From Lachnospiraceae bacterium (lineage in GTDB: Bacteria > Bacillota > Clostridia > Lachnospirales > Lachnospiraceae): DNA of 42,765 nucleotides. The notes under the pieces were generated by a model, which was not told the DNA's origin, searched no databases, and worked only from the letters and a program-made list of their open reading frames with translations. Positions within the stretch are counted from its first letter, which is position 1. Each line of letters opens with the position of its first letter. The position numbers and the translations under genes are program-made. The stretch covers positions 1-42,765 of the forward strand of contig JAGAMY010000024.1 in the NCBI GenBank assembly GCA_017624495.1, given 5' to 3'. This document shows positions 16,402 to 23,219 of this stretch, one piece after another.

Positions 16402-16866
16402 ATGAAAAATCTCAAAAAAATCTTATTATGTTGCGCAATGGTGATGTCACTTAGTACATTAACTGCCTGTGGATGTGGTACAACTACAGATAATACAACA
16501 GAGGATAACACTCTGACTACAGAATCAACAACAGACAGAAACGATACAACAAACGAAGGTGTTGTTGATGATGTGGAAAACGCAGTAGAAGACACAGGCG
16601 ATGCCATCATGGATGGAGCTGAAGATATTGGAAACGATATCAAAGACGGTGTAGAAGATGTAACAGGTACAGATAATACTGCAGCAACAGACAATAATGC
16701 GGCAACAGGTACAGATGCAGCAACAGAAAATACAACAGATACCACCACAGAAGATGCAGCAGGTAATGCAGCAGGTAATGCAGCAGCAGAAGATGCGGCA
16801 GCTGATGGTGCAGCGGATAAAACTACAGAAACAGAATCTACAGAAAAGAAAAGTACAGAGCAGTAA
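16402..16866 (+). CDS. Low-complexity acidic/threonine-rich lipoprotein
   Basis: A 154-residue protein with a lipoprotein signal: MKNLKKILLCCAMVMSLSTL followed by lipobox LTAC, so it is lipidated at C23 and anchored on the outer face of the membrane. The rest is low complexity, dominated by T, D, A, E and N, with DDVENAVEDTGDAIMDGAEDIGNDIKDGVEDV as an amphipathic repeat-like section and then T/N/A-rich repeats ending EKKSTEQ. No catalytic domain can be seen. Similar short lipoproteins occur near spore genes in Lachnospiraceae, but the function is unknown. GGAAAGGAGG lies about 14 nt before the ATG. Confidence 0.85.
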   Translation: MKNLKKILLCCAMVMSLSTLTACGCGTTTDNTTEDNTLTTESTTDRNDTTNEGVVDDVENAVEDTGDAIMDGAEDIGNDIKDGVEDVTGTDNTAATDNNAATGTDAATENTTDTTTEDAAGNAAGNAAAEDAAADGAADKTTETESTEKKSTEQ

Positions 16867-16869
16867 TAG

Positions 16870-16906
16870 GAAAGGTGGAAATGGTTTTGCCATTTCTGCC
16901 TTTTTT
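16870..16906 (+). terminator. Terminator after the lipoprotein gene
   Basis: AAAGGTGGAAATGG pairs with CCATTTCTGCCTTT (two mismatched positions) around TTTTG, followed by T6. Confidence 0.8.
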
Positions 16907-16919
16907 AGAAAATTTTTAT

Positions 16920-16948
16920 TTGTTAAAAGCAGAAACATATCATATAAT
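16920..16948 (+). promoter_or_regulatory. Promoter of rpn-like copy 1
   Basis: TTGTTA (16920-16925), 17-nt spacer, TATAAT (16943-16948). The same boxes and spacing precede copies 2 and 3. Confidence 0.8.
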
Positions 16949-16956
16949 CAAGATAT

Positions 16957-17052
16957 CGGACATCATCTATTGTCCGTAAATAACATTTATATTTCTGGTA
17001 TATCGCCAGTGATTCCCAAATATTAAAACTACATAAGAAAGGAAGTTTGCCT
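16957..17052 (+). promoter_or_regulatory. Structured 5' leader of rpn-like copy 1
   Basis: It begins 8 nt after the -10 box with hairpin CGGACA/TGTCCG (16957-16976), then CTGG/CCAG around TATATCG (16995-17009), and ends with the AAGGAAG ribosome binding site. The predicted transcript would start almost exactly at the first hairpin. The element recurs before copies 2 and 3. Confidence 0.6.
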
Positions 17053-18099
17053 ATGCAAAAAAACAAACTGCAGCAGTATTTTCCTATAATTCGTGGAAAA
17101 AAAGAAATTTTAAAAGAAATCGGGAAGAACCCACATTTATTGAATTTGTTTCACTCATGGAAAACAAAGTATCAAAAGGAGTTTTTAGATTTTTGTAGTG
17201 GTGCAAAGGGGATAAAAATTTTATATGATTCCTATTTTAAAGAAGTCATGAATCCCGAATACGATTCCACACGGTTAGAATCATTTATAAGTACTATTTT
17301 AGGTCGTAATGTAAAGATTCTTCAAATTCTTCCCAATGATTCTACCCGCCTGACAGATGAAACCACGCTTCTTTGGACAGATGTTATTGTAGAGTTAGAA
17401 GATGGTTCTATCGCAAATGTGGAAGTACAGAAAATTGGTTATGCATTTTCAGGGCAGAGAAGTGCGTGCTATTCGTCGGATATGCTTTTGCGGCAGTATA
17501 AACGAGTCCGTGGGAAAAGGGGAGATACATTTTCGTATAGGGATATTAAAAATGTATACTTGATAGTGATTTATGAAAAAAGTCCAAAAGAATTTCACCA
17601 GCTACCGGAGATATTTTACCACCATGCCAGACAAGTTTTTGATAGTGGACTTAAGTTGAATCTGCTACAGGAATACATTATGATACCCCTTGACATCTTT
17701 CATGAGAAAATGCAGAATAAAACTATAGAAACAGAATTAGAAGCATGGCTGACATTTTTAAGCAGTGATGAACCGGAGGTTATTATTCAGTTAATTACGC
17801 AGTATCCAAAATTTAAAGCCATGTATGAAACCTTATATCAGATGTGTCGAAACGTGGAAGGGGTAATGCATATGTTTTCAAAGGAATTGCAGATGTTAGA
17901 TAGAAATACAACGATATATATGGTGGATGAGCTGCAGAAAGAATTGGAGCAGAAGGATGAGCAGTTAAGCCGACAAAATCTGCAGTTAAGTCAGAAGGAT
18001 GAGCAGTTAAGCCGACAAAATCTGCAGCTAAGCCAGAAAGATGAGCAAATAGTATTTTTACAAAAACAATTAGAGCAACTACAGAAAAATAAGAAATAA
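17053..18099 (+). CDS. Rpn/PD-(D/E)XK nuclease-family protein, copy 1, with repeat coiled coil
   Basis: A 348-residue protein of the Rpn (recombination-promoting nuclease)/putative transposase family. The nuclease core lies at about residues 60-200: D110 in LLWTDVIVEL and E124-V-Q126 in ANVEVQKIG form the D...ExQ variant of the PD-(D/E)XK site, followed by RSACYSSDMLLRQY. A helical middle leads to a C-terminal coiled coil (about residues 288-345) built from tandem QLSQKDE and QLSRQNL heptads. The ATG at 17053 is used because AAGGAAG ends 7 nt before it; the in-frame TTG at 17047 directly abuts that site. Relatives cut DNA and may promote horizontal recombination; this activity is inferred. 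Confidence 0.85.
   Translation: MQKNKLQQYFPIIRGKKEILKEIGKNPHLLNLFHSWKTKYQKEFLDFCSGAKGIKILYDSYFKEVMNPEYDSTRLESFISTILGRNVKILQILPNDSTRLTDETTLLWTDVIVELEDGSIANVEVQKIGYAFSGQRSACYSSDMLLRQYKRVRGKRGDTFSYRDIKNVYLIVIYEKSPKEFHQLPEIFYHHARQVFDSGLKLNLLQEYIMIPLDIFHEKMQNKTIETELEAWLTFLSSDEPEVIIQLITQYPKFKAMYETLYQMCRNVEGVMHMFSKELQMLDRNTTIYMVDELQKELEQKDEQLSRQNLQLSQKDEQLSRQNLQLSQKDEQIVFLQKQLEQLQKNKK
17947..18045 (+). repeat. In-gene tandem 21-bp heptad repeats of copy 1
   Basis: Repeating units that encode QKDEQLS and RQNLQLS, 21 bp each, four to five in a row. Copies 2 and 3 carry different numbers and orders of the same units. Confidence 0.7.
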
Positions 18100-18106
18100 A
18101 GTATAA

Positions 18107-18155
18107 CAAAAGATTGCCAGAGCAGTAAGTAAGCATTAGGCAATCTTTTGATTTT
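18107..18155 (+). terminator. Terminator after copy 1
   Basis: AAAAGATTGCC pairs with GGCAATCTTTT across a 20-nt loop, followed by a T-rich tail. Confidence 0.7.
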
Positions 18156-18169
18156 AAGAAAAAATTAAA

Positions 18170-18198
18170 TTGTTAAAACAAAAAACATGGAGTATAAT
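18170..18198 (+). promoter_or_regulatory. Promoter of rpn-like copy 2
   Basis: TTGTTA (18170-18175), 17-nt spacer, TATAAT (18193-18198), identical in boxes and spacing to copy 1. Confidence 0.8.
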
Positions 18199-18206
18199 TT
18201 ATTCAT

Positions 18207-18301
18207 CGGATATCTTCTGTTGTCCGTATATAACATTTACATTTCTGGTATATCGCCAGTGATTCCCAAAATCAAAACTACATAAGAAAGGAAGTTTGCC
18301 T
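18207..18301 (+). promoter_or_regulatory. Structured 5' leader of rpn-like copy 2
   Basis: Same layout as copy 1: CGGATA/TGTCCG hairpin starting 8 nt after the -10 box (with a T-G pair in place of C-G), then CTGG-TATATCG-CCAG, then AAGGAAG. Confidence 0.6.
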
Positions 18302-19420
18302 ATGCAAAAAAACAAACTACAGCAGTATTTTCCTATAATTCGTGGAAAAGAAGAAATTTTAAAGGAAATCGGGAAGAAACCACATTTGAGGACACTGTTT
18401 TCTTCATGGAAAACAGAATACCAAGAGGAATTTTTAGATTTCTGTAGTGGAGCAAAGGGGATAAAAATTTTATATGATTCCTATTTTAAAGAAGTCATGA
18501 ATCCCGAATACGATTCCACGCGGTTAGAATCATTTATAAGTACTATATTAGGACGTAATGTAAAGATTCTTCAAATTCTTCCCAATGATTCTACCCGCCT
18601 GACAGATGAAACTACGCTTCTGTGGACAGATGTTATTGTAGAATTAGAAGATGGTTCTATTGCAAATGTGGAAGTACAGAAAATTGGTTATGCATTTTCA
18701 GGGCAGAGAAGTGCGTGCTATTCGTCGGATATGCTTTTGCGGCAGTATAAACGAGTCCGTGGGAAAAGGGGGGATACATTTTCGTATAGGGATATTAAAA
18801 ATGTATACTTGATAGTGATTTATGAAAAAAGTCCAAAAGAATTTCATCAGCTACCGGACATATTTTATCATCATGCCAGACAAATTTTTGATAGTGGACT
18901 TAAGTTGAATCTGCTACAGGAATACATTATGATACCCCTTGACATCTTCCGTGAGAAAATGCAGAATAAAGCTATAGAAACAGAATTAGAAGCATGGCTG
19001 ACATTTTTAAGCAGTGATGAACCGGAGGTTATCATTCAGCTAATTACGCAGTATCCAAAATTTAAAGCCATGTATGAAACCTTATATCAGATGTGTAGAA
19101 ACGTGGAAGGGGTAATGCATATGTTTTCAAAGGAATTGCAGATGTTAGATAGAAATACAACGATATATATGGTGGATGAGCTGCAGAAAGAATTAGAGCA
19201 GAAGGATGAGCAGTTAAGCCAGAAGGATGAGCAGTTAAGCCAGAAAGACGAGCAACTAAGCCGACAAAATCTGCAGTTAAGCCAGAAAGATGAGCAGCTA
19301 AACCGACAAAATCTGCAGTTAAACCAGAAGGAAAAGGAACTGGAAAAAGAGAGAAATGAGAAAAAGTTGTTGTTGGAACAAATAGCAGCATTGAAAAAAA
19401 CAAATAGGAAGCATGGCTGA
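18302..19420 (+). CDS. Rpn/PD-(D/E)XK nuclease-family protein, copy 2, longer coiled coil
   Basis: A 372-residue paralogue of copy 1. The nuclease core is almost identical, including the TDVIVEL...VEVQ active-site residues. Residues 15-45 differ from copy 1 (EEILKEIGKKPHLRTLFSSWKTEYQEEFLDF) and match copy 3 better, so the genes look mosaic. The C-terminus has three QLSQKDE units, then QLSRQNL/QLSQKDE/QLNRQNL units, a KEKELEKERNEKKLLLEQIAALKK helix and a TNRKHG end. The ATG at 18302 has AAGGAAG 7 nt upstream. The last bases (GAAGCATGGCTGA) are also the first bases of a broken fourth copy, so the tail was probably formed by recombination. Confidence 0.85.
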   Translation: MQKNKLQQYFPIIRGKEEILKEIGKKPHLRTLFSSWKTEYQEEFLDFCSGAKGIKILYDSYFKEVMNPEYDSTRLESFISTILGRNVKILQILPNDSTRLTDETTLLWTDVIVELEDGSIANVEVQKIGYAFSGQRSACYSSDMLLRQYKRVRGKRGDTFSYRDIKNVYLIVIYEKSPKEFHQLPDIFYHHARQIFDSGLKLNLLQEYIMIPLDIFREKMQNKAIETELEAWLTFLSSDEPEVIIQLITQYPKFKAMYETLYQMCRNVEGVMHMFSKELQMLDRNTTIYMVDELQKELEQKDEQLSQKDEQLSQKDEQLSRQNLQLSQKDEQLNRQNLQLNQKEKELEKERNEKKLLLEQIAALKKTNRKHG

Positions 19421-19491
19421 CATTTTTAAGCAGTGATGAACCGGAGGTTATTATTCGGCTGATTACGCAGTATCCAAAATTTAAAGCCATG
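19408..19491 (+). pseudogene. Broken rpn-like copy, left fragment
   Basis: Matches the internal segment of copies 1 and 2 that encodes EAWLTFLSSDEPEVII-LITQYPKFKAM, starting without any 5' part and ending at a transposon edge. The duplicated CCATG (19487-19491) joins it to the right fragment at 22515. Confidence 0.85.
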
Positions 19492-19524
19492 TGTCATCCA
19501 GCAAATTAAATACTGCTTGATTCC

Positions 19525-19537
19525 GCAGATTAAAAGA
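19525..19537 (+). repeat. Internal transposon end repeat, left
   Basis: GCAGATTAAAAGA, 33 bp from the left tip; matches the right-end motif in inverted orientation except for one base. Probable transposase-binding site. Confidence 0.5.
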
Positions 19538-19608
19538 GATTTTTTAAGATATGCAGAAGTATCGTGAAGCATATTGTTTGTTGCCGTTTCTGCACATTGT
19601 TTTAGATA

Positions 19609-19640
19609 AAAGAACCATCATGCAGATTACATGATGGTCT
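19609..19640 (-). terminator. Terminator of the transposon operon
   Basis: ACCATCATG pairs with CATGATGGT; on the minus strand the stem is followed by a T-rich tract. It lies just past the ATPase stop codon. Confidence 0.7.
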
Positions 19641-19645
19641 CAAAA

Positions 19646-20457
19646 TCAGCCAAGTTCGCAGTCGTTGATTGCCTGCATAACGGCATCGGTAGTTATGATA
19701 TTTAAATTTGAACTGTTTCCGACCAGCAAGCTGGCGTTACACAGCTTGTTGATCATACGGGGAGTTCCATTTGCAGCGTTTAGGATTGCTTCAAGGGCAT
19801 TTTCTTCAAACACTGTCTGGGAGCATCCGGCACCTTTTAACTTTGCTGCTATGTAGGCATGGCCTTCCGTTTTTGACATGCCTTCAAGGTTATAATTCAT
19901 TACAATCCTTTGACGGAATGGCTCATGTATACTGAGCCTGAGTGTGCTGTTCAGCTGTGGCAGACTGGCAGACCGGCAAGAAGGACAATTGCCCTGTCTC
20001 TGGAATCCATTTCGAAATTAAACAGCATTTTTAAATCATTAAGGACAGCGTTACCGATATAGTTTGCTTCATCTATGATGATGACAGGTGTCTGCCGCTT
20101 TTCAAGGACGAGCCGGTTAATCTCGTTCTGGATGAGCTTGAAGTTATCGGTTTTCCGAAATGCAGGCTGTGCACCGAGTTCAGAAGCCAGATTCCGGTAG
20201 AAGTCATTTACGGTAAGTGTAGACAGGCTGGAGCAGACTACTTTGTATAAGGATGGATTTAACCCGGCAGACCAGTTGCGGATGGCGGTGGTCTTGCCTC
20301 TTCCGGCACTGCCGGTTAGTAAACCGAAGCCTTTGGTGGTCAGTAGATAATTCAGACGAAACAGAACTTCCTTGTATTCCTGAGATTCTACAAGAACCTC
20401 TTTTGAGTTTTTTAAGAAGGGGTTAAATTCCAACCCGTATCTGGCAGTGTAATCCAT
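19646..20457 (-). pseudogene. Transposition AAA ATPase (ExeA/TniB-like), frameshifted by an 8-bp duplication
   Basis: The first 168 codons carry Walker A GSAGRGKT (49-56), Walker B IIIDEAN (D129-E130) and the sensor segment LLAGLP, then run out of frame and stop at 19951. The true C-terminal half, beginning QLNSTLRLSIHEPFRQRIV and ending with the helical lid AILNAANGTPRMINKLCNASL, resumes in another frame and stops at 19646. The cause is visible: GTCTGCCA occurs twice in tandem (19958-19973), and removing one copy restores LAGLPQLNS. The intact protein would regulate target choice for the DDE transposase, whose stop is 2 nt upstream of this start. Confidence 0.88.
19958..19973. repeat. 8-bp tandem duplication in the ATPase gene
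   Basis: TGGCAGAC TGGCAGAC on the plus strand. Deleting one unit joins the two halves of the ATPase in frame. Confidence 0.9.
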
Positions 20458-20459
20458 GG

Positions 20460-21704
20460 CTATTCATCTCCTTTACAAAGGTGTATTTTTTCTCTTTTGA
20501 TCAATGCGTTTTCTGTTTTGTTTAAAAGCCGGATAGGAGTCAGTGTCCCATCTGTTTCAACAACAAAGATATCTTTCATATCCGGAGAATATCGAAGGCG
20601 GATACGCTGACGGGCAAACCGACAGTCTGCTTCGTATTCGATTTGGTCGATCACTATGACGCAGTCGGCGGAAACACGGCGTTCGATCTCCAGGAGAAAA
20701 TCTTTGTCGATATCATCTGCAGGAAGTCTGCGAATCTGTTCCGGTTCAGAAAAGAAGCGGTCCTGCGGAGACATTCCCCGCAATGAAGAATGAATGTTCT
20801 GATTATACTGCTGGACATAAGCATGAAGGCTTCCCCTTAGTTCGTCCAGTGAATGGAAATCCTGCATATCAAGACCGGACATCCACTGATCCTTAAGTGT
20901 GCGGAACCAACGTTCAATCTTTGCTTTTCCGGTCGGAGTATATGGCTGACAGTAGCTAAGTGTTGTGCCGATTCTGGCTGCAAGAAGCTCCATCTGTTTA
21001 TTTTTATAAGATTTTCCGTTATCAAAGTTGAGTACTTTTGGACGTCCATACTTTGATATGGCTGATTTCATGACAGACATCAGGTTTACAAAGTTATCAT
21101 TATAAAAGACATCAATACCTGTAATGAAACGGCTGGCATCGTCAATCAGGGCGATGATGTAAATACGGTGCTTTTTTCCGTCTTTATCAGTAAGCCTGGG
21201 GCCTGCGCTGCTGTCACCACACCACACTTCATTGATGTGTGGACGTTCATAACGCCGCATATCCCTGTTGGGTGTCTGCCGGAGCTCATTCTGAAGCTGA
21301 TTAATGAAGCGGCAGACTGTGGATTCGGAAACCTGACCATTAATTATGGAACCATCGGCTTTTAATTGTCTGTAGATGGCTGCCGCCGACATACGCGGAT
21401 AGTTGGATTTAAAATATCTGATTCGTTCCTGCAACTCATCGTCAAGTTTACGGCTCATGCCGGCATCGGACCTTCCTTTAGGAACAAGGGCATCAAAACC
21501 ATGCTTCTGGTAATCAAGATACCATTTCTCAATAGTTGCCGGAGCATAATGGTGAATACGTCCGTCAGGGCCTGGCAGCCCTTTGGCGGAAACTTCGGTG
21601 TAAAAAGCAGTCTTGCTGGGATAGTTTTCATCCAGTCCGGCTATAAGCGGAGCAATCGCACCATAGCGCATAAGTGCGATTTCCTGTTGTTTTTCTTGTT
21701 TCAT
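20460..21704 (-). CDS. DDE transposase, Mu/Tn552-type integrase fold
   Basis: A 414-residue transposase. Residues 1-140 hold two helix-turn-helix segments (ATIEKWYLDYQKHGFDALVPKGRSD and SESTVCRFINQL). The rve catalytic core has D164 (WCGDSSAGP), D228 (VLNFDNG) and E264 (GKAKIERWFRTLKDQ), with 35 residues between the last two. A Mu-type C-terminal beta-barrel domain follows (about 310-400, with RRVSADCVIVIDQIEYEADCRFARQRIRLRYSP). It should cut the element's ends and join them to target DNA. It appears intact, with AGGAGG about 11 nt before the ATG, and is followed after 2 nt by the ATPase. Confidence 0.92.
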   Translation of the reverse strand: MKQEKQQEIALMRYGAIAPLIAGLDENYPSKTAFYTEVSAKGLPGPDGRIHHYAPATIEKWYLDYQKHGFDALVPKGRSDAGMSRKLDDELQERIRYFKSNYPRMSAAAIYRQLKADGSIINGQVSESTVCRFINQLQNELRQTPNRDMRRYERPHINEVWCGDSSAGPRLTDKDGKKHRIYIIALIDDASRFITGIDVFYNDNFVNLMSVMKSAISKYGRPKVLNFDNGKSYKNKQMELLAARIGTTLSYCQPYTPTGKAKIERWFRTLKDQWMSGLDMQDFHSLDELRGSLHAYVQQYNQNIHSSLRGMSPQDRFFSEPEQIRRLPADDIDKDFLLEIERRVSADCVIVIDQIEYEADCRFARQRIRLRYSPDMKDIFVVETDGTLTPIRLLNKTENALIKREKIHLCKGDE

Positions 21705-21765
21705 ACTGTTTTTGCCTCCTTTTTTCTAAAAGGATAGCGAAAAAGAAGAAAGCTGTCGTGTAAGG

Positions 21766-22299
21766 TTATGTTGGTAAAAGAAAAAGTTTATTACGGGTTG
21801 TTTTAATCTGCATAAATTGTCTTGAAAAATGAGAAAAACAGCCCATGACAAGGAAACTCCATTCCAAGGCGGCAAGTCCAGCTGAACGAAGCCTCTCTTT
21901 CCAATGGAGCCGGTAAGAGCGGATGAGAGCTCTTAGATTATTTTCGTCAATGAAACACTGCTCTTCCAGCAGGTATTTAAGAGGGGTACCGGATTCATAA
22001 GCATGAACAGCAGCTATGTGCATATCCAGGGGAAACTGGGAATAGGGAACCATGGAAGAAAGAAGAAGGGCATGTGTGTGTCCACAAGCTGTGCAGTAGA
22101 CGCGTGCTACAGACAGTGAGAGAACCGAATTTTTCAGCTGCACTTTTCTTTTGTAAGAGCCATAGCGGATTAGGCAACCGGAATGACCACAGGTACAGGG
22201 AACAAGGTTTAAATCGAGAGAATCTATGGTTTTATTATAAAAATCTTGAGAAATAAGGTTGTAGTTTTCTGTTTTGATTGTTATCATAGGAATGAACAT
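21766..22299 (-). CDS. DUF6431-like transposon protein with zinc-binding cysteines
   Basis: A 177-residue protein, first gene of the transposon. Residues 30-80 contain CTCGHSGC and CTACGH knuckles, suggesting one zinc site that would bind DNA, followed by a helical region with ALIRSYRLHWKERL that looks like a helix-turn-helix. I recall this domain as DUF6431, commonly encoded beside DDE transposases and AAA ATPases in Lachnospiraceae; the number should be checked. Its role, end recognition or target choice, is unknown. The start at 22299 is the first ATG; MITIKTENYNL at 22287 is an alternative. It is 62 nt upstream of the transposase start. Confidence 0.7.
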   Translation of the reverse strand: MFIPMITIKTENYNLISQDFYNKTIDSLDLNLVPCTCGHSGCLIRYGSYKRKVQLKNSVLSLSVARVYCTACGHTHALLLSSMVPYSQFPLDMHIAAVHAYESGTPLKYLLEEQCFIDENNLRALIRSYRLHWKERLRSAGLAALEWSFLVMGCFSHFSRQFMQIKTTRNKLFLLPT

Positions 22300-22458
22300 G
22301 GCGCAAGAGCGTTATGTTGTGGTATAAAGGCAGAAATCAAACTTTGGTCGGGGAGATTTCTGCTTTTTTTCTTGGTTACAATTAAACATGATAGCACAAG
22401 AAGTCTCAGGATAAAACAATCTGATGGAAAATACGTCAGATTCTCTTATGCTGTGACT

Positions 22459-22471
22459 TCTGTTAATCTGC
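22459..22471 (-). repeat. Internal transposon end repeat, right
   Basis: On the minus strand GCAGATTAACAGA, 43 bp from the right tip; pairs with the left-end motif at 19525. Confidence 0.5.
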
Positions 22472-22514
22472 TTGAAAAGTTGGAAATAAGTTTTTTATAA
22501 AGTGTTGGATAACA

Positions 22515-22770
22515 CCATGTATGAAACTTTATATCAGATGTGTCGAAACGTGGAAGGGGTAATGCATATGTTTTCAAAGGAATTGCAGATGTTAGATAGA
22601 AATACAACGATATATATGGTGGATGAGCTGCAGAAAGAATTAGAACAGAAAGTCGAACTGTTAAGCCAGAAAGATGAGTAGCTAAACCAAATAGCCAATG
22701 AACTAGAAAAAGAAAGAGCAAAACAGCATTATTGCGGAAAAAGCTGGAAATGTTACAAAATAGCAAATAG
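22515..22770 (+). pseudogene. Broken rpn-like copy, right fragment
   Basis: Continues the reading of the left fragment (19408-19491) from CCATGTATGAAAC: YETLYQMCRNVEGVMHMFSKELQMLDRNTTIYMVDELQKELEQK. A TAG interrupts the coiled coil at about 22678, and the tail has drifted. With the left fragment and the 5-bp target duplication it reconstructs one truncated gene. Confidence 0.85.
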
Positions 22771-22779
22771 TTAAAATAC

Positions 22780-22822
22780 AAAGACTGTGAAGAGAATATC
22801 GTCATTCGCAGTCTTATTTTTT
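22780..22822 (+). terminator. Terminator after the broken rpn-like copy
   Basis: AAGACTGTGAA pairs with TTCGCAGTCTT (one T-G pair), followed by ATTTTTTAT. Confidence 0.75.
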
Positions 22823-23219
22823 ATTTCAGCAGTTAAAGTTGAAATATTTTCTACTACCATTCCAGATAGGTATTTAAAGGAGAATCTGTATGGAATTATT
22901 GTGTGAAATAATGTATCAGATATTGTCAGAATAGTAAAAACTAAATATTTTTCACTAAAATTATGTACATAATGATAATAAAATACATTAAATAATAAAA
23001 TAGTACATAAAATTATAAGAAAATGTATGGTGAAAATTGTAGTAAAAACGTATAATAAAGTATGAAAATTTGTGCAGAAATACAAGCACAGGGAGGGGGA
23101 TAGATAGTGGAATGTTTTATGCGTTCCAAATTACTAAAAACCGGAGAACCGGAATTTTGGTTAAGCCAAGATAAAGGATTCTGGTTTGTGTAAAAAACTA
23201 TATGAAAAGGAGTAAAAAA
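22823..23219 (+). other. AT-rich leader region of the surface protein gene
   Basis: About 400 bp without a coding frame. The first 240 bp are extremely A+T-rich. A TATAAT at 23051-23056 with a weak TGGTGA 17 nt upstream is the best promoter candidate. Between 23125 and 23190 there are short CCGG/CCGG and AACC/GGTT pairings, possibly leader structure; I do not recognise a riboswitch. Confidence 0.4.

Larger units (their letters stand above)
19492..22514. mobile_element. 3023-bp transposon with TGT...ACA ends and three genes
   Basis: Left end TGTCATCCAGCA (19492-19503) and right end (reverse complement) TGTTATCCAACA match at 10 of 12 bases. CCATG flanks both sides (19487-19491 and 22515-22519), a 5-bp target duplication. 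A second shared motif GCAGATTAAnAGA lies inside each end (19525-19537 and 22459-22471), a likely transposase-binding site. The genes, all on the minus strand, are a DUF6431-like protein, a D,D(35)E transposase and an AAA ATPase. TGT/ACA ends, 5-bp duplication and a transposase-ATPase pair recall the Tn7/Tn552/Mu group. The host target is an rpn-like gene. Confidence 0.9.

Noticed and set aside
16525-16938. Minus-strand cysteine-rich frame opposite the lipoprotein gene
   Set aside because: It mirrors the GCA/ACA-rich codons of the lipoprotein; no ribosome binding site, and the plus-strand gene has a signal peptide and terminator.
17053-18099. Rpn-like copies as insertion sequences with terminal inverted repeats
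   Set aside because: I compared the flanks of copies 1, 2 and 3. They share an upstream leader and parts of the 3' end but no inverted ends or target duplications, so no mobile-element borders are claimed.
19190-19345. CRISPR-like array in the repeated 21-bp units
   Set aside because: The units are contiguous, in frame, without unique spacers, and encode coiled-coil heptads of the nuclease-family gene.
19062-19490. Minus-strand frames opposite the rpn-like genes (LSGLTADFVGL repeats)
   Set aside because: These are the reverse reading of the coiled-coil repeats, seen opposite every copy, and lack start signals.
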